DNA of 51,112 nucleotides, from NCBI GenBank assembly GCA_947165435.1, contig CAMVAI010000013.1, positions 1-51,112 on the forward strand, written 5' to 3'. The notes beneath the pieces were generated by a model. The model was not told the origin of the DNA and searched no databases. It saw nothing but the letters and a program-made list of their open reading frames with translations. The DNA comes from an uncultured Prevotella sp. (GTDB lineage Bacteria > Bacteroidota > Bacteroidia > Bacteroidales > Bacteroidaceae). Numbering within the stretch: position 1 is the first letter of the stretch; each line of letters begins with the position of its first letter. Positions 40,198 through 48,584 of this stretch are shown one piece after another. A program made the position numbers and the translations under genes.

Positions 40198-41220
40198 ATG
40201 AAGAATTTAGACTGGGGAAACCTGTCGTTCGGTTACATGAAGACCGACTACAACGTACGCTGTTACTACCGTGACGGCAAGTGGGGCGAGATTGAGGTCT
40301 GCTCCGACGAGTATCTGAACCTGCACATGGCAGCCACCTGCCTGCACTACGGCCAGGAAGCCTTCGAGGGCTTGAAAGCCTACCGCTGCAAGGACGGCAA
40401 GGTGCGCGTGTTCCGCGTGAAGGACAATGCCGAGCGCCTGCAGTCAACGTGCCGTGGCATCCTGATGCCCGAACTGCCCACCGACCTGTTTGTGGAAATG
40501 GTGAAGAAAGTGGTGCGCCTCAACCAGGAGTGGATACCCACCTACGAGAGCGGTGCCACGCTGTACATCCGCCCGCTGCTCATCGGCACCAGCGCACAGG
40601 TGGGCGTACACCCGGCCAAGGAGTATTGCTTCCTCATCTTCGTCACACCGGTAGGCCCTTACTTCAAGGGCGGTTTCTCCACCAATCCGTATGTCATCAT
40701 CCGCGAGTACGACCGCTCTGCTCCCCTCGGCACCGGCAAGTATAAGGTGGGCGGCAACTATGCTGCCTCGCTCTATGCCAACAACCTGGCCCATGAGAAG
40801 GGTTATGCCTGCGAGTTCTATCTGGACGCCAAGGAGAAGAAGTACATCGACGAGTGCGGTGCTGCCAACTTCTTCGGCATCAAGGACAACACCTACGTCA
40901 CCCCGAAATCGACCAGCATCCTGCCCTCCATCACCAACAAGAGCCTGATGCAGGTGGCCGAAGACCTGGGCATGAAGGTAGAGCGGCGCCCCATTCCCGA
41001 AGAAGAGCTGGATACCTTCGAAGAGGCCGGTGCCTGCGGCACGGCAGCCGTCATCTCGCCCATCAGCTACATCGACGACCTGGAGAACGGCAAGCGTTAC
41101 ACCTTCTCGAAGGACGGCCAGCCCGGTCCCGTGTCGAAGAAGCTGTACGACACGCTGCGCGCCATCCAGTACGGCGAGATTGAAGACAAGCACGGCTGGA
41201 CAACGGTGGTGATTGAGTAG
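40198..41220 (+). CDS. ilvE: Branched-chain amino acid aminotransferase
   Basis: A 340-residue PLP enzyme of fold type IV that interconverts branched-chain amino acids and their 2-oxo acids (last step of Leu/Ile/Val synthesis), cytosolic. The Schiff-base lysine lies in GTGKYKVGGNYAASL (about residue 181). Other family landmarks: HYGQEAFEGLKAYR near 51, YIRPLLIGTSAQVGVHPA near 122, and EECG-like DECGAANFFGI near 218. Length is normal for the family. The start is the MKNLDWGNL ATG, which follows the promoter at 40151. It is probably monocistronic or co-transcribed with trmB. Confidence 0.93.
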   Translation: MKNLDWGNLSFGYMKTDYNVRCYYRDGKWGEIEVCSDEYLNLHMAATCLHYGQEAFEGLKAYRCKDGKVRVFRVKDNAERLQSTCRGILMPELPTDLFVEMVKKVVRLNQEWIPTYESGATLYIRPLLIGTSAQVGVHPAKEYCFLIFVTPVGPYFKGGFSTNPYVIIREYDRSAPLGTGKYKVGGNYAASLYANNLAHEKGYACEFYLDAKEKKYIDECGAANFFGIKDNTYVTPKSTSILPSITNKSLMQVAEDLGMKVERRPIPEEELDTFEEAGACGTAAVISPISYIDDLENGKRYTFSKDGQPGPVSKKLYDTLRAIQYGEIEDKHGWTTVVIE

Positions 41221-41226
41221 GCCTAG

Positions 41227-41278
41227 GCCTCCCCAAGCCCCTCCGAAGGATTAAGCCTCCCCAAGCCCCTCCGAAGGA
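41227..41278. repeat. Tandem copies of GC-rich intergenic repeat
   Basis: Two identical 24-nt units (GCCTCCCCAAGCCCCTCC then GAAGGA) at 41227-41250 and 41255-41278, related to the palindromic family at 17776 and 31118. Confidence 0.8.
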
Positions 41279-41298
41279 GGGGGCGTTTAGATACCAGA

Positions 41299-41401
41299 AA
41301 GCAGGCATTTACAACAAGGTACAAACCAAGCAGGCTTTCACAACAGAGCAACAAGGTACAAACCAAGCAGGCATTTACAACAGAGCAACAAGGTACAAAC
41401 C
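41299..41401 (+). repeat. 37-nt tandem repeats in the trmB leader
   Basis: Three head-to-tail copies: 41299-41327 (29 nt, lacking an 8-nt AGAGCAAC block), 41328-41364 and 41365-41401 (37 nt each, unit ending AAGGTACAAACC). The last copy ends 3 nt before the trmB start codon. Confidence 0.9.
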
Positions 41402-41404
41402 AGA

Positions 41405-42199
41405 ATGAGTAAAGGCAAACTGGCGAAATTCGCCGATATGGAGACCTACGAGAACGTGTTCCAATACCCCTATTCGGTAGTGGAACACGTTCCCTTTGAC
41501 ATGCAAGGCCACTGGCGCGAGCAGTATTTCCACAACCAGAACCCCATCGTCCTGGAGCTGGGCTGCGGCAAGGGCGAATATACTGTAGGGCTGGCCAAGC
41601 GCTACCCGCAAATGAACTTCATCGGTGTTGACATCAAGGGAGCACGCATGTGGACGGGAGCCACACAGGCCCTGCAGGAAGGGCTGAAGAACGTGGCCTT
41701 CCTGCGTACCAACATCGAAGTCATCGACCGTTTCTTCGCGCCCGGCGAGGTGCAGGAGATATGGCTCACCTTCAGCGACCCGCAGATGAAGAATCCGCGC
41801 AAGCGGCTCACCTCCACATGGTTCCTGGAGCGTTACCGCCACTTCCTCATAGACGGCGGGGCTATCCACCTGAAGACCGACTCCAACTTCCTCTTCACCT
41901 ACACCACCCTGCTCATCGACAAGAACCGCCTCGACTTCGATGCCCTCATCGACGACCTCTACAACCCCGTGAAGCGGACCATCGCCGTGAGCAGCGCGGC
42001 CATTGCCGCCTTCACCGAGGCTGCCGCCATCCAGACGTACTACGAGCAGATGTGGCTGCAGCGCGGCCTGACCATCAAGTACATCAAGTTCCGCCTGCCC
42101 CACGACGGCCAGCTGGAAGAGCCCGACGTGGAGATCCCCCTCGACGACTACCGCTCGTACCACCGCAGCAAGCGCAGCTCGAAGGACACCGCCAAGTAG
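41405..42199 (+). CDS. trmB: tRNA (guanine46-N7)-methyltransferase
   Basis: A 264-residue class I methyltransferase that makes m7G46 in the tRNA variable loop using S-adenosylmethionine. [16 protein letters not shown] (about residues 45-60) is the SAM-binding motif, [11 protein letters not shown] the acidic strand, [18 protein letters not shown] the TrmB signature with the catalytic Asp, and [13 protein letters not shown] follows. Length is at the upper end for the family owing to a basic tail ([12 protein letters not shown]). The start ATG directly follows the third 37-nt repeat. There is no clear Shine-Dalgarno sequence, as usual in this phylum. Confidence 0.93.
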   Translation: MSKGKLAKFADMETYENVFQYPYSVVEHVPFDMQGHWREQYFHNQNPIVLELGCGKGEYTVGLAKRYPQMNFIGVDIKGARMWTGATQALQEGLKNVAFLRTNIEVIDRFFAPGEVQEIWLTFSDPQMKNPRKRLTSTWFLERYRHFLIDGGAIHLKTDSNFLFTYTTLLIDKNRLDFDALIDDLYNPVKRTIAVSSAAIAAFTEAAAIQTYYEQMWLQRGLTIKYIKFRLPHDGQLEEPDVEIPLDDYRSYHRSKRSSKDTAK

Positions 42200-42247
42200 A
42201 AGTCATTATTTTTTTACAGATGATGCCTGCAAAAAGAAAAAATGTAG

Positions 42248-42255
42248 TAACTTTG
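42248..42255 (+). promoter_or_regulatory. Promoter of mrp
   Basis: TAACTTTG, start predicted near 42261, 27 nt before the ATG. Confidence 0.6.
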
Positions 42256-42287
42256 CAGCCTACATAACGAAAAAACAAAGGAAACCG

Positions 42288-43391
42288 ATGACACTATACC
42301 CGAAAATGATTATGGACGCGCTGGCTACCGTCACGTATGCCGGCACGAAGAAGAACCTGGTAGATAGCGGCATGGTGGCCGACCAGCCCGCCATCGACAG
42401 CACCCGCAACAAGGTGACGGTGGTGCTGCTGTTCCCCCGCGACACCGACCCCTTCCTGAAATCGACTGTCAAGGCCGCCGAGGCCGCCATCAAGTACCAC
42501 TGCGGCAAAGACGTAGAGGTGGAGATACAGACCGAGTTCAAGCAGAAGCCCCGCCCCGAGGTGGGACAGATGCTGCCCGGCGTGAAGAACATCGTCGCCG
42601 TCAGCAGCGGCAAGGGCGGCGTGGGCAAGAGCACCGTGTCGGCCAACCTGGCCATCGCGCTGGCCCGCCTGGGCTATAAGGTGGGTCTGCTGGACACCGA
42701 CATCTTCGGACCGTCGATGCCGAAGATGTTCAACGTAGAAGACGCACGCCCCTACGCCGTCGAGATAGACGGCCGCCAGCTCATCGAGCCCATCGAGGCC
42801 TACGGCGTGAAACTGCTGTCGATCGGCTTCTTCGTATCGCCCGACACCGCCACACTCTGGCGCGGCGGCATGGCCACCAACGCCCTGAAGCAGCTCATTG
42901 CCGATGCCCACTGGGGCGAGCTGGACTATTTCATCCTTGACACGCCGCCGGGCACCAGCGACATACACCTTACTTTATTACAGACGCTGCCCATCACCGG
43001 TGCCGTCATCGTCTCTACGCCACAGCAAGTGGCACTGGCCGATGCCCGCAAGGGTATCGACATGTATCGCAACGAGAAGGTGAACGTGCCCATTCTCGGA
43101 CTGGTAGAGAACATGGCGTGGTTCACACCTGCCGAACTGCCCGAGAACCGCTATTACATCTTCGGCAAGGAGGGTTGCAAGCAGCTGGCCGTGGAGATGA
43201 GCGTTCCCCTGCTGGCCCAGATTCCCTTGGTACAGGGCATCTGCGACAGCGGCGACCGTGGCGAGCCTGCCGCCCTGAACAGCGACACCGCCACCGGCCT
43301 GGCCTTCATCAACCTGGCGCAGGCCGTAGTGACGGTGGTGAACCGCCGCAATGCCGAACAACCCAAGACGAAGATTGTCGGCGTGAAGTGA
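42288..43391 (+). CDS. mrp: Mrp/ApbC iron-sulfur carrier ATPase
   Basis: A 367-residue protein: N-terminal MIP18-like (DUF59-type) domain (residues 1-85), then a P-loop ATPase with VSSGKGGVGKSTVSANLA (about 103-120), DTDIFGPSMPKMF, and FILDTPPGTSD. Mrp proteins bind and transfer Fe-S clusters to apoproteins. The CxxC cluster-binding motif usual in Mrp after VENM is replaced: here the segment is VENMAWFTPAELPENRYYIF, without Cys. One Cys follows at EGCKQL. It is probably functional through another ligand set, as in other Bacteroidota Mrp. Own promoter at 42248. Confidence 0.9.
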   Translation: MTLYPKMIMDALATVTYAGTKKNLVDSGMVADQPAIDSTRNKVTVVLLFPRDTDPFLKSTVKAAEAAIKYHCGKDVEVEIQTEFKQKPRPEVGQMLPGVKNIVAVSSGKGGVGKSTVSANLAIALARLGYKVGLLDTDIFGPSMPKMFNVEDARPYAVEIDGRQLIEPIEAYGVKLLSIGFFVSPDTATLWRGGMATNALKQLIADAHWGELDYFILDTPPGTSDIHLTLLQTLPITGAVIVSTPQQVALADARKGIDMYRNEKVNVPILGLVENMAWFTPAELPENRYYIFGKEGCKQLAVEMSVPLLAQIPLVQGICDSGDRGEPAALNSDTATGLAFINLAQAVVTVVNRRNAEQPKTKIVGVK

Positions 43392-43400
43392 TGAGGGGCG

Positions 43401-43488
43401 GGATTACGGGATCACGGGATTACGGGATTACGGGATCACGGAATTACGGAATAACGATATAACGGCATAACGACATAACGAAATTACA
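43401..43488 (+). repeat. Octamer tandem repeat between mrp and the GH28 gene
   Basis: Eleven consecutive 8-mers, nearly all ending ACG, drifting from GGATTACG/GGATCACG to GAATAACG, GCATAACG and ACATAACG. No reading frame or promoter motif is obvious inside. Confidence 0.85.
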
Positions 43489-43502
43489 CAAAAACACTAC
43501 TT

Positions 43503-44930
43503 ATGAAAAAACTAATCGCAGGCGTGGTGGCACTGCTGGCAGTGCTGCCCGCCGCCATCAAGGCACAAGACTACTCGAAGTATTACCAGAACCTGCCCGT
43601 CGCGGTGGCGCAGGTGTCGCGGCCCGTCATTCCCGCCAACAACGTCATGCTGACGGAAGTGGGCGGCGTGGGCGACGGCGTGACGCTGAACACCGAGGCC
43701 TTTGAGAAAGGCATCAGCAAACTCACCAAGCTGGGCGGCGGACGGCTCACCATTCCCGCCGGCGTATGGCTCACGGGACCCATCATGCTGAAGGACAACA
43801 TCGAGCTGCACCTGGAGAAAAATGCTGTGATAGCTTTCTCGCCCGACAAGACGCTCTATCTCGACAAGAACCCGAAGGCCAGCCGCGTGTATGCCTGCAT
43901 ACGCGCCTCGAAGCGTAAGAACATCGCCATCACCGGCGAGGGCATCATCGACGGCAACGGCGAGCACTGGCGCCCGGTGAAGCGGTCGAAGGTGAGCGAC
44001 GTGGAGTGGAAGACGTTCCACGAGGTCATCGGCGGCGTTGACCGCGACGGCGGCAAACTGTTCTACCCGTGGGACGCGAAGAACGGCTTTGCCAATATTG
44101 CCGACACCCCGGAGAAGCAGGAGAAGATGCGCAACGACATCTTCCGCCCCACCGACTGTGAAAATGTGCTCGTAGAGGGCGTGACGGTTCAGAACGCCCC
44201 GAAGTTCCACGTCCACCCGCTGAACTGCCGTAACGTCATCGTTGACGGGGTCACCGTGCGCTGTCCGTGGAACGCACAGAACGGCGACGCCATCGACTTC
44301 AGCGATGTCAACGTGGGCCTCATCGTCAACTGCGTGGTAGATGCCGGCGACGACGGTCTCTGCATGAAAAGCAACCGCACCAAGCCGAACTCGCCGGCCA
44401 ACGGCTGCGAAGACATCGTGATACAAGACAACACCGTGTTCCATGCCCACGGCGGCTTCGTGCTGGGCAGCGAGACCATCAGCGGCATGCGCCGCATCGT
44501 GGTGCGCAACTGTACGTTCAGCGGTACCGACACCGGCCTGCGCTTCAAGAGCGGCATCGGCCGCGGCGGCAAGACGGAACAGATGTACATCCAGGACATC
44601 ACCATGACCGACATCCAGGAAGAGGCCATCGTCTTCCAGTGCGACTATGTGGACCGTCCGGCAGGCAGCGACCCCAACGCCGTGCCCACCTACACGGAAG
44701 AGCAGCGCAAGTCGGCTCCCGACTTCCAGGGCATCCGCATCGAGAACATCACCTGCCGCGGTGCCAAGACGGGCATCAAGGCCAGCGGACTGTTAGGTCT
44801 CGACTGCGTTCACGACATCGACATCCGCAACAGCACCATCCGCTACAACAAGACCGCCACGCAGATAGACGAGAAAACCGCCCGGGTACAGTTGACCGCT
44901 GTCAACCTCATTCCCGAGCGGAAGCAATAA
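43503..44930 (+). CDS. Glycoside hydrolase family 28 polygalacturonase
   Basis: A 475-residue secreted right-handed beta-helix enzyme that hydrolyses pectic galacturonan. Signal peptide (LIAGVVALLAVLPAAIKAQ); GH28 landmarks QNGDAIDF (about residue 258, catalytic Asp), DAGDDGLCMKSN (about 280, Asp pair), HAHGGFVLGSE (about 315, His/Gly motif), and LRFKSGIGRGG (about 346, replacing RIK-type). Periplasmic or surface-located. It converges on the Cthe_2159-like lipoprotein gene with a 63-nt gap; that family is known to bind polygalacturonate. Confidence 0.9.
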   Translation: MKKLIAGVVALLAVLPAAIKAQDYSKYYQNLPVAVAQVSRPVIPANNVMLTEVGGVGDGVTLNTEAFEKGISKLTKLGGGRLTIPAGVWLTGPIMLKDNIELHLEKNAVIAFSPDKTLYLDKNPKASRVYACIRASKRKNIAITGEGIIDGNGEHWRPVKRSKVSDVEWKTFHEVIGGVDRDGGKLFYPWDAKNGFANIADTPEKQEKMRNDIFRPTDCENVLVEGVTVQNAPKFHVHPLNCRNVIVDGVTVRCPWNAQNGDAIDFSDVNVGLIVNCVVDAGDDGLCMKSNRTKPNSPANGCEDIVIQDNTVFHAHGGFVLGSETISGMRRIVVRNCTFSGTDTGLRFKSGIGRGGKTEQMYIQDITMTDIQEEAIVFQCDYVDRPAGSDPNAVPTYTEEQRKSAPDFQGIRIENITCRGAKTGIKASGLLGLDCVHDIDIRNSTIRYNKTATQIDEKTARVQLTAVNLIPERKQ

Positions 44931-44993
44931 AAGCGTTTTGAAACGTAAAAGCCTACGGTATGTCTATTCGTAAGAATGGCGCGTGCAAGACGG

Positions 44994-46157
44994 CTATTCG
45001 TAAGAGATATACACCTTCTTCTTGGCCAGCGTCTGCGTGGTGGGACTGCCCACGACGGTGACACAGTGGGCTGCCTGGTCGGCCTCGTCGGCACTCTCAT
45101 AGCCGTTGTCGCAAGCCCAGCTCTTGTTGACCGTCACCGAGAACGTGCCGCCGCTGACGGTGATGCCTGTGTCGGCCTTCACGCCCTTCGGCTTGGCATC
45201 GTCGTTCGACCCCGTGGTAGTGACCACCAGCGTGCCGCCGCTGAACACCACATCCTCGTCGCAGTTGATGCCCTTGCCGCCGTCGCCGCTGCTGGTCAGC
45301 GTCACCGTGCCGCCGGTCATCGTGAACCGATAGTCGCTCTTGATGCAGGCAGCACTGCTGTAGTCGGCCTCGGTGTCGTCATAGACACAGTCGCCAGAAG
45401 TCGTAATAGTCAGTGCGCCACCATTGATGACCGTGATGCTGTCGTTGCTCAAGCCCTTGCAGGCGTCGCCCGTCACATCCACCGTCACCGTGCCGCCGTC
45501 CATCCAGAAGCCGTCGTTCACCTTGATGCCGTGCCCTGTGGCCGTCGATGCACTGACGTTCACGCTGCCGCCCACCACGATATAGTCGTCGCAGGCGATG
45601 GCATTCACGGCGTTGCCGGTCACGTTGAGCGTTCCGCTGCCCGTGAAGTAGGTCTGTCCCTCGCTGAAGAATGTGCCCTTCTGCTGGTAGCTCTGCTCGG
45701 TATAGGCCGTGCCGTCGGTCAGCGTGTTGGTCGTTCCGGCAGCCACCTCCAGGTAGAGCGACTTTCCGCACTGGTTGTTGATGGCAGGCCCGTCCTCGTT
45801 GTGAATGGTGACGCCATTCAGCTTGATGCCGAATTTCTTCTCACGATAGACCAGCAGCGAGCCGTCTGTGGTCGAGCCGCTGAGCACGAGCAGCAGCGAG
45901 TCGGTGTCCGTGCCGGTATTCACCGTGACATCGGCACCACTGATGGTAACGTAGCCATTGTTGTCGCCGCTGACGGTGACGCCCGTGCCGTTGTAGGCGA
46001 TATAGATTGTGTTGACAACATCGTCACTGTCGTCGTCACCGCTCTGCGAGCGCAGGTAGTAGTTGCTGAAGTCGGTACCGCTGAAGTCGGTGTCGTCACT
46101 CTCGCAGGCAGTCATCGCCAGCGTCAGCATCACAATATATAATATGTGTTTTTTCAT
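44994..46157 (-). CDS. Cthe_2159-like carbohydrate-binding lipoprotein
   Basis: A 387-residue lipoprotein (lipobox LAMTACES near residue 18). The rest is repeated short strands and turns with GGTxTxxxxG motifs (MDGGTVTVDVTGDACKGL, MTGGTVTLTSSGDGGKGINC, FSGGTLVVTTTG), the right-handed beta-helix of the Cthe_2159 (DUF4353) family, whose founder binds cellulose and polygalacturonic acid. It is the last gene of the leftward VTC operon. A start 9 nt upstream (MTRMKK) is possible. Followed by direct repeats at 46180-46230. Confidence 0.82.
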   Translation of the reverse strand: MKKHILYIVMLTLAMTACESDDTDFSGTDFSNYYLRSQSGDDDSDDVVNTIYIAYNGTGVTVSGDNNGYVTISGADVTVNTGTDTDSLLLVLSGSTTDGSLLVYREKKFGIKLNGVTIHNEDGPAINNQCGKSLYLEVAAGTTNTLTDGTAYTEQSYQQKGTFFSEGQTYFTGSGTLNVTGNAVNAIACDDYIVVGGSVNVSASTATGHGIKVNDGFWMDGGTVTVDVTGDACKGLSNDSITVINGGALTITTSGDCVYDDTEADYSSAACIKSDYRFTMTGGTVTLTSSGDGGKGINCDEDVVFSGGTLVVTTTGSNDDAKPKGVKADTGITVSGGTFSVTVNKSWACDNGYESADEADQAAHCVTVVGSPTTQTLAKKKVYISYE

Positions 46158-46179
46158 ACGTGTCATTCGTCGTTTAAAA

Positions 46180-46230
46180 AATCCGTGTAATCCGTTTCAT
46201 CCGTTGTTAAAATGAATCCGTGTAATCCGT
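46180..46230. repeat. Pair of short direct repeats
   Basis: AATCCGTGTAATCCGT occurs at 46180-46195 and 46215-46230 in the gap between the lipoprotein and DUF2490 genes. Confidence 0.7.
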
Positions 46231-46244
46231 GGTCAAGAACACCA

Positions 46245-47045
46245 TCAGAACTTGAATTTATACCCTATTCCGAGGTAATGCATGTCGGGGTCGTACTCGT
46301 CGGCATCGACGTTCCGCATGTTCTCGAAGCGGTAGAACACGTCCAGCGAGTGCTGTTTGCTCAGCCGGATGCCCGTACCCACGGTATAGCGTATCTTCTC
46401 GATGGCCCAGCTGTTGTACAGCTCCATGCTGGCGTAGGGCGAGAAGAGGGCGCGCTTCTTGTCGTACGCTATCTCCAGGCGCGAGCGCAGCTGGTTCTTG
46501 CCCTTGGCACTGCGACTGTAGTCGTCGTCCAGCCGCATGTCGGTGTCGCTCACCGCATTGCCCGCGGCATCCGACACGCGCCATGTCCATCGCGTCACGT
46601 CCTTCTCCGGGCGGTAGCTGTACTGCCACCGCTCGCGCAGCGACAGCTTGAAGTCGGCTATCTTCACGCTTCCCGTCAGCGAGGCATGGAAGCGGTGCTT
46701 CACGCCCCAGTAGCCCGGTCGCCAGTGTATCTTGACATACTTGCCACTGCTCGACGTGTAGTATTCCTTCTTCTCGCGGTTGTTATCGTTCAGCAGGTCG
46801 TAGCCCACGTCGGCCTTCAGCCATTTCGTGAACTTGTAGCTGCCGCTGATGCCGAACTTCCAGCGGTCCATGGTCTTGAAGTCGTTGCGCGTGCGCATCT
46901 CTGCCTCCACGCTGACGCTCAGCTTCTTGTCTATCTTCTTCTCGGCTTCCACGCCGAGCAACAGGCCTCCCTCGCTCTGGGCGAATGCCGAGGCACTCAG
47001 GCCGACGAATACCGCCAGCACGATGTTTCTTACACTTCTCTCCAT
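46245..47045 (-). CDS. DUF2490 outer-membrane protein
   Basis: A 266-residue protein with a signal peptide (IVLAVFVGLSASAFAQ) and strands typical of DUF2490 porin-like barrels (LSVSVEAEMRTRNDFKTMDR, WKFGISGSYKFTKWLKADVG, LGIGYKFKF tail). Its start overlaps the DUF4956 gene's stop by 16 nt, so it is translated as part of the operon. The final aromatic residue fits outer-membrane insertion. Role unknown; in this operon it may be the outer-membrane part of the surface system. Confidence 0.83.
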   Translation of the reverse strand: MERSVRNIVLAVFVGLSASAFAQSEGGLLLGVEAEKKIDKKLSVSVEAEMRTRNDFKTMDRWKFGISGSYKFTKWLKADVGYDLLNDNNREKKEYYTSSSGKYVKIHWRPGYWGVKHRFHASLTGSVKIADFKLSLRERWQYSYRPEKDVTRWTWRVSDAAGNAVSDTDMRLDDDYSRSAKGKNQLRSRLEIAYDKKRALFSPYASMELYNSWAIEKIRYTVGTGIRLSKQHSLDVFYRFENMRNVDADEYDPDMHYLGIGYKFKF

Positions 47046-47704
47046 TGTGATTTCTTTACGGTGAATTGTTTGTCTGTGTCGTTAGCTCCCTTTCCGTCGT
47101 AGGTGATGCGCATCACCACCGAATCCTTCAGGAAGTCGATGCCGCCCACCTCTACGTCTATTATCTTCAGGCCGGTGCGCTGCTCCAGGTCGGCTATCAG
47201 TTCCGCACGCTTCTCGGGCTTGGCCATCTCTGGACGGTCATACTGCACCAGTTTGGTGCTCTTCACCTTGAGCTTCTTCTCGCAGAACACGATGGCCGCG
47301 ATGAACAGGCCATCGACGGTCAGCAGGCGGGCATACTCGGCAAACACGCTGGCGCTGGGGTTCTCGATGTCCTCCATGGCATGAACCACCGACAGGCAGA
47401 CGATGACGAAGAGATAGGTCATCTCGCGCACAGGCATCGAGTCGGTGCGATAGCGCATGATGGAGAAGATGCCGAAGAGTCCCAGCCCGACGCCCATCGT
47501 GGCCTTTCCACGGTCCATGTGCATCATGATGCTGACCAGGAAGAAGATGGCTACGGTGATGATCATGAAGGTGAAATAGAAGTCGCGACGGTTACTCTTG
47601 CGATAGTACAGCTTGTCAACAATCAACCAGTTGACCAGGAAGCAGATGGCAAACCTGATCAATACATTGCAGAAGCCCGGTTCGAGGAAATTGATGATAT
47701 CCAT
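47030..47704 (-). CDS. DUF4956 inner-membrane protein
   Basis: A 224-residue protein with four hydrophobic segments in the first 135 residues (FCNVLIRFAICFLVNWLIV, FYFTFMIITVAIFFLVSIMM, TMGVGLGLFGIFSIMRYRTD, TYLFVIVCLSVVHAM) and a soluble C-terminus ending KKSQWREV. DUF4956 genes regularly accompany VTC-domain genes, as here. It starts 36 nt after the VTC gene. No enzymatic motif is visible. Confidence 0.87.
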   Translation of the reverse strand: MDIINFLEPGFCNVLIRFAICFLVNWLIVDKLYYRKSNRRDFYFTFMIITVAIFFLVSIMMHMDRGKATMGVGLGLFGIFSIMRYRTDSMPVREMTYLFVIVCLSVVHAMEDIENPSASVFAEYARLLTVDGLFIAAIVFCEKKLKVKSTKLVQYDRPEMAKPEKRAELIADLEQRTGLKIIDVEVGGIDFLKDSVVMRITYDGKGANDTDKQFTVKKSQWREV

Positions 47705-47740
47705 AATTGTAAATTGTTTTTTGTTAGTTGCCTTGATGGT

Positions 47741-48484
47741 TTATCCCTGGGTGATTCTATCTACGTAGTGCAGCTTCTCCTTAAAGCGGTTGACGGACAG
47801 GCGGGGGTTGGTCAGCGCCGACCCCATGCAGTATTTCGAGAATCCGTGCGGTTGTATGCGCAACTGCTTCAGCATGTTCAGCACCGGCGAATAGACCAGT
47901 CCGTCGCGCTTCAGCTCGATGATGACCAGGTTGCCCATGTCCATCCGCCCGTTGCCCTGCAGGTTGCTGAAGCGCAAGTCGGAATCGATGGTCAGCCGCT
48001 CGGTCTTGGCCTTGTTCACCAGCGTGATGCGCGAGAAGTGGTTGTTCAGTGCCGGCTGCAGCGTATCTACGTCGTAGTGCAGGTGCTGGCTGATGAAGGT
48101 GCGCTTCTCGCCGTCGTGCAGGTCCATGTCGCTGACCTCTATGCGCTTCTTCTTCGTACGCCCGTGGTTGTTCTTGGTCTTGATTTCCATGAACTGCAGC
48201 CCGCTGATGCAGTAGGTGCGGAAGCGTATCTTCTGGCGGTTGGTGTGGCCGTGCTGGTGGACGGCATACATGTTGAAGTCGTCGGTGTCGAAATACGTCG
48301 TGTCGTACTCCAGGTTGCGCACACCGTCTATTTCCTGAATGTAATAGTCTTGTTGGGCCATCTGCAGCAGTTGGCACAGCTTCGCCTTAGTCGTGACGAA
48401 CTTCGTGTCCGTGCGGTTCATCAGTTTCACACTGCTCATCTGCTCTAATGATATGGGGGCAAAGGTCTTTATCAGTTCTGTCAT
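47741..48484 (-). CDS. VTC-domain protein, polyphosphate-polymerase-like
   Basis: A 247-residue protein with the VTC tunnel-fold signature: LMNRTDTKFVTTKAKL near residue 22; YDTTYFDTDDFNMYAVHQHG near 60; NRQKIRFRTY; FMEIKTKNNHGRTKKKRIEV near 100 (basic residues lining the tunnel); and LVIIELK near 180. Eukaryotic VTC domains polymerise polyphosphate at membranes. In bacteria VTC is usually next to DUF4956, CotH and Cthe_2159-like genes; here CotH is missing. Promoter TAACTTTG at 48521-48514 leads the operon VTC-DUF4956-DUF2490-lipoprotein. Confidence 0.87.
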   Translation of the reverse strand: MTELIKTFAPISLEQMSSVKLMNRTDTKFVTTKAKLCQLLQMAQQDYYIQEIDGVRNLEYDTTYFDTDDFNMYAVHQHGHTNRQKIRFRTYCISGLQFMEIKTKNNHGRTKKKRIEVSDMDLHDGEKRTFISQHLHYDVDTLQPALNNHFSRITLVNKAKTERLTIDSDLRFSNLQGNGRMDMGNLVIIELKRDGLVYSPVLNMLKQLRIQPHGFSKYCMGSALTNPRLSVNRFKEKLHYVDRITQG

Positions 48485-48513
48485 AATAGTAGGTGTTTAC
48501 TTATTTGTCACTG

Positions 48514-48521
48514 CAAAGTTA
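48514..48521 (-). promoter_or_regulatory. Promoter of the VTC operon
   Basis: Minus-strand TAACTTTG, start predicted near 48508, 24 nt before the ATG. Confidence 0.55.
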
Positions 48522-48584
48522 GCCTTTACTCCCATATCCTGCAAATCTGTTCAGCGAACACGCTGTATCGTTCTGCGAAACCTG

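Noticed and set aside
41299..41401. Possible mini CRISPR array
   Set aside because: The repeats are head to tail with no spacers, and no cas genes are present.
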